Source: an uncultured Saprospiraceae bacterium (GTDB taxonomy: Bacteria; Bacteroidota; Bacteroidia; Chitinophagales; Saprospiraceae). From it: a DNA stretch of 64,000 nucleotides. Numbering within the stretch: the first letter of the stretch is position 1; every line of letters starts with the position of its first letter. This document shows, piece after piece, positions 42,601 to 51,778 of this stretch. The position numbers and the translations under genes are program-made. Under the pieces are notes generated by a model that had not been told where the DNA came from, did not search any database, and was given only the letters and a program-made list of their open reading frames with translations. The stretch is from the NCBI GenBank assembly GCA_937995755.1, contig CALKJD010000064.1, forward strand, positions 1 to 64,000, read 5' to 3'.

Positions 42601-44458
42601 TACCACCTTTATTATTAAATGAAAATCTTGATTTTGTAAATCCTTGTACTTTAGAATCAGGAATAGACGCATAAAGATCTCTTATATGGTCAGATATTCC
42701 GAGGTAGGTTGCAGGATTACTTCTTGGCGTTTTGCCAATAGGTGAATGATCAATAAATATAAGTTGATTAATTGCATCTAGATGAGTGTGGCTTTTGACT
42801 TTTATAGTACCTTCTATTTCTTGACCCAAATGCTGCTGTACTGCTTTGAGTAAAGTGCCTTTCACCAAACTAGTTTTTCCTACTCCTGACTTTCCGCTGA
42901 CTACGTTTAATTTTCCGATTTGAAACTCTACGTCTAGGTGATTGAGGTTGCGCTCGTGGCAACCTATGAGTTGAATAGTCTTAATCGGTTCATTATTCTT
43001 TTCGGAATCTAGGCTAGATTTAGTTTTATCATGTCTTGGATTTGCAGTTGACTTTTGGATCGCTCTATATGTTGGACTTAATTTGTTCAGTTCTTCTTTC
43101 TGAGAAAATTCTGAATATGAACCATTGAAAACTACTTCACCACCATCAACACCAGCTCCTGGTCCGATCTCTATAATATGCTCTGCACTAGTGATCGTAT
43201 CTAGGTCATGCTCTACGACGATTACAGTATTACCTTTTTGGACAAGTCGTTTGAAGTGATGAATTAATACTTTGTTTTCTTGTGGATGTAAGCCTATACT
43301 TGGCTCATCAAAAACGTATAGTACATCACTCAGCGGCACCAAAATCTGATTAGCTAATCGAATCCTTTGTATCTCACTTGCACGAAGCGTTTTTGCAGAT
43401 CGACCCAAAGTTAAGTGACCTAATCCTAGCTCTTCTAGTAAGTCTACTTGCGCTTCTATTTTATTAATGATTTCATTAGCTACTGTCTTCCAAGCATACG
43501 TTTGTATCCAAGACTTAAGTTCTCTTAGTTTCCAAGTCACCACCTCCGTTAGAGATTTATCATATACCTTCACGGAGCGTGCGAGATCATTAAGTCTTGT
43601 ACCTTTACAATCTGGACAAGTCACAGCATGCACATACTTCAGAATATTTGCATTGCGATCTCTGCGAAGTATATCTGACATAATGGGTATCATACCTTTA
43701 TAATGTCCTTCTTCACGTGGTTTCGCTTTGATGCCTGTCCACTTTAGCCGTGATTCCAAGCTGTGCTTTCCAAATGGTACTTTGATCTTGTCACTTCCAT
43801 GAAGGATTATTTTCTGTTGTGCTGATGTCAGTTCATTCCAAGGTATATCTACATTGAATCCTTCGGCCTCGCATACTTGATTGAGTACATCGATAGTTAC
43901 CTGTGAGTACATGATATATCTATTGGGTAATGTTGGTGCTAGTGCACCTTCTCGTATCGTTTTTTCTGGATGAGTGATTAGTCGATTGAGATCTATCTGC
44001 TCTTCTTTACCGATACCATTACATCTAATACATTTACCTACTACAGAGTTGAAAGAAAACAATGCTCTTGATAGCTCAATATCTTGGTTGGTCTTACCTG
44101 TCCGCGCATATAGTAGCCGCAATAGATCATAGAGATCTGACATAGTCCCCACCGTAGATCTTGCATGCATACCTGTGGTGCGTTGTCCAATGGCAATGAC
44201 TGGACTTAGCCCTTCGAGTACATCGACATCAGGGCGATTGAGCTTGCCCATAAACTGACGTGCAAATGAGGGGAGTGTTTCAAAATATCTACGTTGTCCT
44301 TCTTTTGATATAATTTCTGAAACAAGGCTAGATTTACCTGAGCCGGAGACGCCTGTAACCACTATAAATTTATGATGAGGAATACACAACGAGATATTTT
44401 TCAGGTTGTTGGTTCTCGCACCTCGTATAACTATCTCTGGGCTCTTCTTAGATGACAT
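39674..44458 (-). CDS. Fused double UvrA-like excinuclease ABC subunit A (four ABC modules, no UvrB-binding insert)
   Basis: Four Walker A motifs (GVSGSGKSSLV, GKSGVGKTSLV, GVSGSGKSSLV, GVSGSGKSSLI); three LSGGE signatures plus one LRASE; UvrA-type Zn CxxC modules (CPDCKGTRL, CETCQGAGK...CGTCNGDRF, CPSCNGSRL, CPTCNGHGK...CDRCKGMRY). Confidence 0.93.
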   Translation of the reverse strand: MSSKKSPEIVIRGARTNNLKNISLCIPHHKFIVVTGVSGSGKSSLVSEIISKEGQRRYFETLPSFARQFMGKLNRPDVDVLEGLSPVIAIGQRTTGMHARSTVGTMSDLYDLLRLLYARTGKTNQDIELSRALFSFNSVVGKCIRCNGIGKEEQIDLNRLITHPEKTIREGALAPTLPNRYIMYSQVTIDVLNQVCEAEGFNVDIPWNELTSAQQKIILHGSDKIKVPFGKHSLESRLKWTGIKAKPREEGHYKGMIPIMSDILRRDRNANILKYVHAVTCPDCKGTRLNDLARSVKVYDKSLTEVVTWKLRELKSWIQTYAWKTVANEIINKIEAQVDLLEELGLGHLTLGRSAKTLRASEIQRIRLANQILVPLSDVLYVFDEPSIGLHPQENKVLIHHFKRLVQKGNTVIVVEHDLDTITSAEHIIEIGPGAGVDGGEVVFNGSYSEFSQKEELNKLSPTYRAIQKSTANPRHDKTKSSLDSEKNNEPIKTIQLIGCHERNLNHLDVEFQIGKLNVVSGKSGVGKTSLVKGTLLKAVQQHLGQEIEGTIKVKSHTHLDAINQLIFIDHSPIGKTPRSNPATYLGISDHIRDLYASIPDSKVQGFTKSRFSFNNKGGRCETCQGAGKTQIGMHFLGNVELVCGTCNGDRFNEETIKIKYLEKSIADVYQLSIDEAITFFSDQNKILVGLQILQDIGLGYLRLGQSSTTLSGGEAQRIKIANQLQKRDSGDTIYIIIEPSIGLHYDDIQTLLMLFDRIKQKGNTIVCIEQDESIIEMSDWHIELGDPTKPYDLTQPNINTKCSDNTNEIILNGVTTHGLKNIDVRIPKNQLTVVTGVSGSGKSSLVYDTIFAESNARFTESLSTYNRSFLQQNSEARITSFSGLGPAIGINRKGGSPSARSTVGTLSGVYDAFRLLYSRIAQHESHIYTAQHFSYNHHLGACTVCAGIGTLKKCDPSAIIVSHDHSIFEGAVSSNKAIGYYADINGQFIATLKEVAKQKDYDIDKPWNELDDEIRDVVLYGTGDTIYDVTWKYITKSRSGSQNLKAKWVGLCHYINDEYERKRNNKNIKSVEELLHNVKCPSCNGSRLKLELLNINFLGRNIHELSQLSISSCLALIQSTLTDSENKTPKIDPVILAISKVVLPSVINSLQTIVDLGLGYLNITRSASTLSGGERQRVTLAGQLSSKLFGVSYVLDEPTIGLDSEQIKVLTKLLQQIVKNGNTVIVVEHDSSFIRNADYLIEMGPGAGKLGGEVIYQGTVANIHQAQESVTYKMFQEEQLLTHPKTRIENKDGQSFGVKAATANNLKSIDVTFYTEQITAIKGVSGSGKSSLIRDVLYRSWSKGRPTNCASIFGMGQFTKVLLIDQEASAQSRLSTPLTLTGIMDHIKSIYSKTDKAKDLGFKKADFSYLSKKGKCPTCNGHGKLKTSMDFMSDIWLTCDRCKGMRYNNSILDCKLKDRSIGDILQMTVLESVDFFEDETITKKLSTLQQVGVGHLLLGQAANTLSGGEAQRLKLASSMIGSRTGATLYLFDEPSTGLHYFDILQLIDVFQSLVDLGDTVMFIEHNETLIGAADRVITLGPGSGEDGGALYPF

Positions 44459-44634
44459 TCGGCGAAATTAAGGAAATAAGATTTGTTGAAATTGCTCTAG
44501 GTCTGATATATACGCTTTTTCATTAAATGCAAGCGTATTTGTAGTTTACTGCTGTCTTAGTGATAAAATGAACTCAATAATAGCGTAATTCGCAAATCTG
44601 AATTATTAAATGACCTTATAAAAGGTAGACAACA

Positions 44635-45111
44635 ATGGAACAACTCACTAACAGGGCTTTGATTAGTCGACTATATAGCTCCGCAATTGAGCAGCTGGAG
44701 GATGCACATTATGATGCTCAAAATTGGTCAGAATGGTATCATGCGGTACAAGCCTTATCAGGCGCTGAAAAGATGGTTTTTGTGATTGTAAAAATGAATC
44801 AAACCGTAACCAATGGTGGTTTTGCAGAGTTTTATGAGAAATCATTTGGGATATTTGCACCTGAAGTTATATACGTGTTGAACGAGATCAAGGCTACGGC
44901 TAGCGCAGAAATCGTATCTAGCTCACTACCAGTAGTTAATCCTAACGGTCTTTTGGATGATGAGTATAAAGAGTTTGTCTTCAATATTCAACTCTCTGAT
45001 GCACAGAAGACGCAGCTACAATCTCAGGATATACTCTACGACTCATTACAAGACGTTGAGAACCTAGAAGATCTCTTAGGCGATTACTTACAAGTAATGA
45101 TCAAAGGATAG
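44635..45111 (+). CDS. DUF4375 (DMP19-like) domain protein
   Basis: LSGAEKMVFVIVKMNQTVTNGGFAEFYEKSFG resembles the DUF4375 'NGGFxQFF' core. Confidence 0.7.
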   Translation: MEQLTNRALISRLYSSAIEQLEDAHYDAQNWSEWYHAVQALSGAEKMVFVIVKMNQTVTNGGFAEFYEKSFGIFAPEVIYVLNEIKATASAEIVSSSLPVVNPNGLLDDEYKEFVFNIQLSDAQKTQLQSQDILYDSLQDVENLEDLLGDYLQVMIKG

Positions 45112-45196
45112 GCATTAGATTGTCTGTTTAGCCATTTACAGTAGGTAATGTCAAAACAAAGAATGGCTAAGCTTTCACTTTAGATCGCTTTATTCA

Positions 45197-45224
45197 TTGG
45201 TTGTCGGAATACACATTACCTTTG
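45197..45224 (+). promoter_or_regulatory. Bacteroidota-type promoter (TTG ... TACCTTTG)
   Basis: TACCTTTG at 45217-45224 matches the TAnnTTTG -7 box; TTG at 45197-45199 about 17 nt upstream; start codon at 45243. Confidence 0.5.
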
Positions 45225-45242
45225 TGTCAGAATATAAGGACT

Positions 45243-46364
45243 ATGACAACATTTTCAGATTTAGGACTCAGTGAAGGATATATTAAAGGGCTGAAAGAGC
45301 TTAATATTATACATCCTACTGAGATTCAAGTAGCAGTAATACCTACACTATTAGAGACAAGGACAGATTTAATTGGTTTGGCTCAAACAGGCACTGGTAA
45401 AACAGCAGCTTTTGGATTACCTATTTTGAATATTATAGATCCAAGTAAAGTAGAGATACAAGGACTAATCATAGCGCCCACAAGAGAGCTGGTTCAGCAG
45501 ATCAAAAAGCAGCTTTTTAAATTTACAAAATACATTGACGAGAGGATATTTGTCGAAGGGGTTTACGGAGGAGAGAAAATCGAAAAGCAAATCAAGGCTT
45601 TGACAAGACCTACGCATATAGTGGTGGCCACGCCAGGTCGATTGATCGATTTGCTCGAGCGTAAAGCACTAGATATAAGTAATGTTAAGACTTTGGTTCT
45701 TGATGAAGCGGATGAGATGTTGAGCATGGGCTTTGAGGAGGATATTAGCAAGATCCTAGAATACAATACTTTTAAACGTAAGACATGGTTGTTTTCTGCT
45801 ACTATGCCTAATGAGGTAAAGCAGATCATTAAGAGCTATATGTCTGCAGATGCAATCAGAGTCGCAGTGAACAAAGATGCACAAGTCAATAAGAATATCT
45901 CTCATCATTATATAAATACAACTATAGAGGATAAGCTCTACTTAATCGAAAAAATCCTAAAGAGAAGACAAAAGGAGAGAGGTGTTATATTTTGTAAAAC
46001 TAAAGCAGGCACTAGGACTTTGACAAGCCAATTGCAAGCTAAAGGGTTTTCGGTAGGAGCATTAGAGGGAGACATGCAACAAAAGGAACGAGATAAGGTA
46101 ATGCGTGCATTTAAGAATGAGAAACTTCAGTTTTTGGTTTCTACAGATGTGTCCGCTAGAGGGATTGATGTCAATAATCTCACGTTTGTATTACACCATC
46201 AGTTACCAGATTTTTTAAACTATTATACACATAGAAGTGGAAGGACAGCAAGAGCAGGTAAAACAGGTGAATCCATTGCTTTGATCATTCCAGGAGAAAA
46301 GCAAAAAGTGATAGATGCAGAAAAAGCGTTAGGAATCACATTTAAAGAAATGAAAATGCATTAA
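45243..46364 (+). CDS. DEAD/DEAH-box RNA helicase, start re-proposed at 45243
   Basis: MTTFSDLGLSEGYIKGLKELNI; AQTGTGKTAAFGLPI, PTRELVQQI, TPGRLIDLL, VLDEADEML, FSATMP, VSTDVSARGIDV, HRSGRTARAG. Confidence 0.96.
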   Translation: MTTFSDLGLSEGYIKGLKELNIIHPTEIQVAVIPTLLETRTDLIGLAQTGTGKTAAFGLPILNIIDPSKVEIQGLIIAPTRELVQQIKKQLFKFTKYIDERIFVEGVYGGEKIEKQIKALTRPTHIVVATPGRLIDLLERKALDISNVKTLVLDEADEMLSMGFEEDISKILEYNTFKRKTWLFSATMPNEVKQIIKSYMSADAIRVAVNKDAQVNKNISHHYINTTIEDKLYLIEKILKRRQKERGVIFCKTKAGTRTLTSQLQAKGFSVGALEGDMQQKERDKVMRAFKNEKLQFLVSTDVSARGIDVNNLTFVLHHQLPDFLNYYTHRSGRTARAGKTGESIALIIPGEKQKVIDAEKALGITFKEMKMH

Positions 46365-46452
46365 TGGCTCAGAAGAGTCTAAAAAGTAAATTTAATACAC
46401 AGAAGTGCAATAGCAGAAATCCTCTATCACTTCATCATAACAGAGTAACAAT

Positions 46453-46890
46453 ATGAATAGGTCAGTAGCAACCATACCAGAATCAGTAATAAAAGGAATT
46501 GTCAGCGAGATAGCTATGGGCAATACATGTTATATGGATCGATATACGGCGAAAGTTACGACTATCGATAATTCTATAGAAGATGTCGAGTTAAAAGAAG
46601 CTCAAGAAAAGACAAAAGCAGAAATTGAGCAAAAAATTGAAAAGTATGTCAAAATAGAAAAACTTACAGAGCATAATCAATTGGTTATTATGAGAGATTT
46701 TCTAGAGGTGGTGACAGATAAGTCGGTAAGAAGGGAATTGACAAATGCCTTGAAAAGAAAGAATCCAGTTCGAAACTTTTTGAGCGAAGTAGAAAGCGAT
46801 ATGGGAATGAATCAGCATTGGTCTAATTTTAATGCTACAGAAAGTCAACGATGGGTTACTAATTATCTAGTAGACGAGTATAATTACTAG
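46453..46890 (+). CDS. Hypothetical protein, UPF0158-like
   Basis: ALKRKNPVRNFLSEVESDMGMNQHWSNFNATESQRWVTNYL resembles the UPF0158 core (gkg.frrFk..l ... W..f). Confidence 0.55.
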   Translation: MNRSVATIPESVIKGIVSEIAMGNTCYMDRYTAKVTTIDNSIEDVELKEAQEKTKAEIEQKIEKYVKIEKLTEHNQLVIMRDFLEVVTDKSVRRELTNALKRKNPVRNFLSEVESDMGMNQHWSNFNATESQRWVTNYLVDEYNY

Positions 46891-46964
46891 AATAGCAACA
46901 CACACACACCTTGTTTCATTATACGTAGATCACTCTATGTGCTTAGTATACTTATAGATATATC

Positions 46965-47000
<36 letters not shown>

Positions 47001-47293
47001 TTGATGTTATCTAGATGGCTAGTTATCTGCATGATCTTTTATGTCATTATGTATCCCTATTTATACTTATTATATTGTATTAGTGTATTTTACACTTTAT
47101 AATAATATTGCATATGATTGAGTCATTATTGACTTTAGTTTCCATTTTTAACATAATATTGAGAGACTCAATTGATGATAGTAAGTCTTAAGAGTATATG
47201 ATTCCAACCAACCAGTGATATTAAATATTTACCCATTTTGGAAGTTTCAAGATATCACGCTTCCTGTTTTAGTTAAAAAAAATAAATAATATA

Positions 47294-48208
47294 ATGAGAA
47301 AAATGATTTTGTGTGCCCTGGCGGTGATTGGTTTTATGAATTTGAGTTTTGGACAGTTCAACGGAAATTCCGAGAGAATATCTGTAAAGACATATGATTC
47401 TAAAGGTCTATTAGATAACTATTATCTAAAGGGTAATGAAGCGCTATCATTTGATGTGTCAGCTTTCATCAAGGAGAATGAAGATTTAGAACGTGTAGTG
47501 ATAAATGGAACAATAAAAACGGCATTATTAACGACGAATATTAAATTTGATTCTGATCAAGAGATGAATCTAGAAGGTGATTATGTATGTGAGAAAGTCA
47601 CTACAAAGCTTACCCCATTCTTAGGACTATGGGGGACTAATGCAGCTGGCAAGATGAATGGTGTGGATATAAAGCAGATTATACCTGAGACTTCAGCTGA
47701 TCGTGCTGGGATAGATGAAAGTGAAAATATTGTAGCGTTTGATGGTGAATTGATTGGAAACTTTCTTGAATTGAAGAAAACGGTTCTGTCTAGAGAAATA
47801 GGCGATCGAGTAGAAGTAACATTGTTACGTGATTCTGTGGAATATTCTAAATCTGTGATTCTAGGTAGTAGAGGAGTGAAAACTATCCAATATAAGTACT
47901 GCGTACAAGAGCCATTAGAAGTAGAAGAAAGGAACCTTAATGTAAGTACTGGAGATGCAACTTTTACTACTTTTCCTAACCCAACTATGTCATTGTCTTA
48001 TGTGTCATATGTATCCGCATCTATGGACGATGTGATATTTAGTGTGACAGATATCAAAGGTGCTCTATTACACAAGGAATCATTTTCTAACTTTAACGGT
48101 AATCTAAAATTTGATTATGATCTAGGTAATCAGATTGCAGGTACGTATATATTTTCGATACAGCAAGGTAAAGAGATGTATAATCGTCAAGTGCAGCTTG
48201 TGAAATAG
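47294..48208 (+). CDS. PDZ-domain protein with type-A T9SS sorting domain
   Basis: Signal peptide; PDZ-like LGLWGTNAAGKMNGVDIKQIIPETSADRAGIDESENIVAFDGELIGNFLELKKTVLSREIGDRVEVTLLRD; C-terminal FPNPTMSLSYVSYV...TDIKGALLHKE...AGTYIFSIQQGKEMYNRQVQLVK. Confidence 0.87.
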   Translation: MRKMILCALAVIGFMNLSFGQFNGNSERISVKTYDSKGLLDNYYLKGNEALSFDVSAFIKENEDLERVVINGTIKTALLTTNIKFDSDQEMNLEGDYVCEKVTTKLTPFLGLWGTNAAGKMNGVDIKQIIPETSADRAGIDESENIVAFDGELIGNFLELKKTVLSREIGDRVEVTLLRDSVEYSKSVILGSRGVKTIQYKYCVQEPLEVEERNLNVSTGDATFTTFPNPTMSLSYVSYVSASMDDVIFSVTDIKGALLHKESFSNFNGNLKFDYDLGNQIAGTYIFSIQQGKEMYNRQVQLVK

Positions 48209-48230
48209 TAAGTCGATAAAAAATATATTT

Positions 48231-48268
48231 AAAGCGAGAGTCTACATAAGGCTTTCGCTTTTTTTTTG
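48231..48268 (+). terminator. Rho-independent terminator
   Basis: AAAGCGAGAGT/GCTTTCGCTTT stem (with G.U pairs) and T tract. Confidence 0.85.
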
Positions 48269-48394
48269 AATGAAAATAACAATCTGAGTAAAGTCAATAA
48301 TATCTTGGACGCTTTAGTATAATATGCTACCTTTCATTAGCCGCATTTGGCTTAAGTAAAATATAGATAAGCATACATCGCATAATTAATATCA

Positions 48395-50896
48395 ATGGCT
48401 ACGAATAATTTCGATATACAAGGATTAACAGATCAAGAAGTAATAGTCCAACGAGAAAAGTATGGTAAAAATTCACTAGACTACAAGAAAGAAAATGATG
48501 TATTAGATGCACTAAAGGCAATGGTGAAAGAGCCTATGGTGGTTCTATTATTTGTAGCAGCGATCATTTATTTCATTAGTGGCGATATAGGAGATGCTAT
48601 CTTTCTTGCATCTGCTATAGTACTAGTTTCAATCATATCATTGTATCAAGATTCCAGAAGTCGAAATGCACTGGAAAAACTAAAGAAGCTCTCCCAGCCT
48701 CATTGTAAGGTGATTAGAAATGGTGAAGTCATTGAGATTAATAGTGAGGATCTAGTAGTTGGTGATAGTTTGATAGTAGAAGAAGGTACATCCATCACCG
48801 CTGATGGTGTCATCATACATTCTAATGACTTTTCGGTGAATGAATCTATATTGACTGGTGAAGCACTTTCAGTATTTAAACACAAAGATCAAGAAGACAA
48901 TAATATATATAAGGGCACTACGGTAGCAAGTGGTTTAGCCATAGCTACCATTACCCATATAGGCAACGAAACTCAATTGGGTAAGATAGGGAAGAGCCTT
49001 GATAGTATAGATGAAGAAAAGACGCCGCTAGAGTTGCAGATTTTTAGTTTTGTAAAGACGATGGTGATTGCTGGTATTGTTGTTTTTCTCACTGTATGGG
49101 CCATCAATTATTTTCATACATACGATTTATTAGATAGTTTACTGAAGGCGCTTACATTGGCTATGAGTATTTTGCCAGAAGAAATCCCAGTTGCATTTAC
49201 CACATTTATGGCACTTGGAGCTTGGCGTCTTATGAAAATGGGTATCGTAGTGAAGCAAATGAAAACTGTAGAAACATTAGGAAGCGCCACTATAATCTGT
49301 ACCGATAAGACAGGAACGATCACAGAAAATAAAATGAGTTTGGCAAAGGTCTTTACACTGAAGTCGAATAGGATATCTACTCCCAAAGAAGCTAACGCAG
49401 ACGAACAGTTATTGATAACTACTGCCATGTGGGCGAGTGAACCGATTCCCTTTGACGCGATGGAGGTATCACTGCATGAAGCATATGAAGATGTCATAGA
49501 TTATGATGACCGTCTCAACTATAAATTGATTCATGAATATCCATTAGGAGGCAAACCTCCTATGATGACTCATATCTTTGAAAATAAAATGGGTGAAAGA
49601 ATCATAGCTGCCAAAGGTGCCCCAGAAGCGATTATTGCAGTGAGCAATTTGACAGACATACAGAAGGACAAAATAAATAAAGCTATTCAGTCTATTACTA
49701 GTGAAGGATATAGAGTATTGGCTGTGGGCCGATCTTATTTTATTGGAAATGATTTTCCCAAAACTCAGCAAGATTTTAAGTTTGATTTTCAAGGAATTAT
49801 AGCGTTTTATGATCCTCCCAAAAAGAACATCAATAAAGTATTTGAAGATTTTTATAAAGCTGGAATTGCAGTAAAAATTATTACTGGAGATAATGCAGCG
49901 ACTACGACAGCTATTGCAGAGCAAGTAGCATTCAGAGGATTCGAAAAAAGTATTACTGGAGATGAATTGATGAGGCTTTCTGATAAAGAACTGAAAGAAA
50001 ATGTAATGGAGACAAATATATTTACACGGATGTTTCCTGAAGCAAAGTTGAGAATTATCAATGCATTAAAGGCAAATAATCAAATCGTAGCTATGACTGG
50101 AGATGGTGTGAATGATGGTCCTGCGTTGAAAGCTGCGCACATAGGAATAGCTATGGGGAAGAAGGGAACAGAAATAGCAAAGCAAGCCGCTTCACTTATA
50201 TTAGTCGAAGATGATTTATCGAAGATGGTTGATGCCATTGCCATGGGTAGAAAGATTTATACCAACTTAAAGAAAGCGATTCAATACATCATTTCTATTC
50301 ACATTCCTATTATACTAACTGTATTTATTCCACTCGCTTTAGGATGGATTTATCCAAATATTCTTTCTCCAGTTCATGTAATATTCTTAGAGTTAGTTAT
50401 GGGACCTACATGTTCTATTATTTTTGAGAACGAACCCATGGAAAAAAATACCATGTCTGAAAAGCCAAGACCATTTACTAATACATTTTTCAATAGGAAA
50501 GAATTAACTACAAGTATTATTCAAGGTTTGGTCATTACACTTGGCACATTAGTTACTTACCAATACTCAGTTCTCATGTTTGGTGATGAGGCATTGACTA
50601 GAACGATGGTGTTCGCAGTATTGATTACCGCAAATATATTTTTGACTTTAGTAAATCGATCTTTCTACTATTCTATATTTACTACGCTACGATATAAAAA
50701 TAATCTTGTTGGTTTAATGATTTTTATCACAATAGTGATTACGGCATTATTGATATTTGTTCCTACACTCGCTAACTTTTTTGAATTCAAAGCACTTGAT
50801 TTTTATCAACTCTCGTTCTGTATAGGTATAGGATTTATATCAGTAATATGGTATGAATTAGTAAAGCTGAACACCAGAAGAAGTAATGCTTCTTGA
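48395..50896 (+). CDS. Cation-translocating P-type ATPase (Ca2+/Mg2+-like)
   Basis: CTDKTGTITENKM phosphorylation motif, ILTGEAL, MTGDGVNDGPALKAAHIGIAMG, TM4 LPEEIPV. Confidence 0.93.
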   Translation: MATNNFDIQGLTDQEVIVQREKYGKNSLDYKKENDVLDALKAMVKEPMVVLLFVAAIIYFISGDIGDAIFLASAIVLVSIISLYQDSRSRNALEKLKKLSQPHCKVIRNGEVIEINSEDLVVGDSLIVEEGTSITADGVIIHSNDFSVNESILTGEALSVFKHKDQEDNNIYKGTTVASGLAIATITHIGNETQLGKIGKSLDSIDEEKTPLELQIFSFVKTMVIAGIVVFLTVWAINYFHTYDLLDSLLKALTLAMSILPEEIPVAFTTFMALGAWRLMKMGIVVKQMKTVETLGSATIICTDKTGTITENKMSLAKVFTLKSNRISTPKEANADEQLLITTAMWASEPIPFDAMEVSLHEAYEDVIDYDDRLNYKLIHEYPLGGKPPMMTHIFENKMGERIIAAKGAPEAIIAVSNLTDIQKDKINKAIQSITSEGYRVLAVGRSYFIGNDFPKTQQDFKFDFQGIIAFYDPPKKNINKVFEDFYKAGIAVKIITGDNAATTTAIAEQVAFRGFEKSITGDELMRLSDKELKENVMETNIFTRMFPEAKLRIINALKANNQIVAMTGDGVNDGPALKAAHIGIAMGKKGTEIAKQAASLILVEDDLSKMVDAIAMGRKIYTNLKKAIQYIISIHIPIILTVFIPLALGWIYPNILSPVHVIFLELVMGPTCSIIFENEPMEKNTMSEKPRPFTNTFFNRKELTTSIIQGLVITLGTLVTYQYSVLMFGDEALTRTMVFAVLITANIFLTLVNRSFYYSIFTTLRYKNNLVGLMIFITIVITALLIFVPTLANFFEFKALDFYQLSFCIGIGFISVIWYELVKLNTRRSNAS

Positions 50897-50945
50897 TCAT
50901 GTTAAAAGAAAGAAGATTGTTAATCGATTGATTTGTTTACAGGTT

Positions 50946-51632
50946 TTAACCCATTAGCCTAGCGACTAGATCAACCACACCAGTACTAGCGACCTCTTCG
51001 ATTATTTTTAGATTTTCACGTTGTTTAAGTTCATAAGATATGTGTGGCTTAGGATCGATATAGTAAATTTCACATTCATCTGGCACGAAATCAATCAAGC
51101 TTGCTGCAGGATATACTTGCATGCTAGTACCTATAATGATGGCTATATCTGCATCTCGCATTTCATCTACTGCCATATCGAGCATAGGCACCGCTTCACC
51201 AAACCATACGATATGTGGTCTTAACTGATAGCCTGCATCAGATAAGTCACCAGTATGAAGGTCCTTTGTCCATAACTTGACATCATTAGGGTATTGAGTG
51301 CAACGTACCTTATTAAGCTCTCCGTGTAAGTGAATGACTTGGGTAGATTGAGCTCTTTCATGTAGGTTGTCTACATTTTGAGTAACTATGACTACATCAT
51401 GTTTTTTCTCTAGCTTTTTGATGGCAAGGTGCGCAGCATTAGGAGTCACCTCTTTGAGTTGTCTGCGACGATCATTATAGAATTTAAGCACAAGATCTTG
51501 ATTTTTGCTCCAGCCTTGTGGCGTAGCGACCGCCATGACATCATGTCCTTCCCAGAGACCATCTGCATCGCGAAATGTCGATATCCCACTTTCTGCGGAG
51601 ACTCCTGCTCCTGTTAAAACTACTATTTTCAT
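50946..51632 (-). CDS. cobB: NAD-dependent protein deacylase, sirtuin class III-like
   Basis: VLTGAGVSAESGISTFRDADGLWEG, TQNVDNLHERA, HLHGEL, RPHIVWFGEAVP, GTSMQVYPAASL; FYNDRRRQL (YxxR). Confidence 0.93.
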   Translation of the reverse strand: MKIVVLTGAGVSAESGISTFRDADGLWEGHDVMAVATPQGWSKNQDLVLKFYNDRRRQLKEVTPNAAHLAIKKLEKKHDVVIVTQNVDNLHERAQSTQVIHLHGELNKVRCTQYPNDVKLWTKDLHTGDLSDAGYQLRPHIVWFGEAVPMLDMAVDEMRDADIAIIIGTSMQVYPAASLIDFVPDECEIYYIDPKPHISYELKQRENLKIIEEVASTGVVDLVARLMG

Positions 51633-51778
51633 GAATTAACTATTTGGGTTTATAAATCGTTATATGAATATATGAAAGTGGTGTGAGATAGACTTACTTA
51701 GATCGCTATAAATCTCTGCTTCATTCGTTATATTAATCATTTGAAATTACGTATATTTAAAAAACCAATATATAATAG

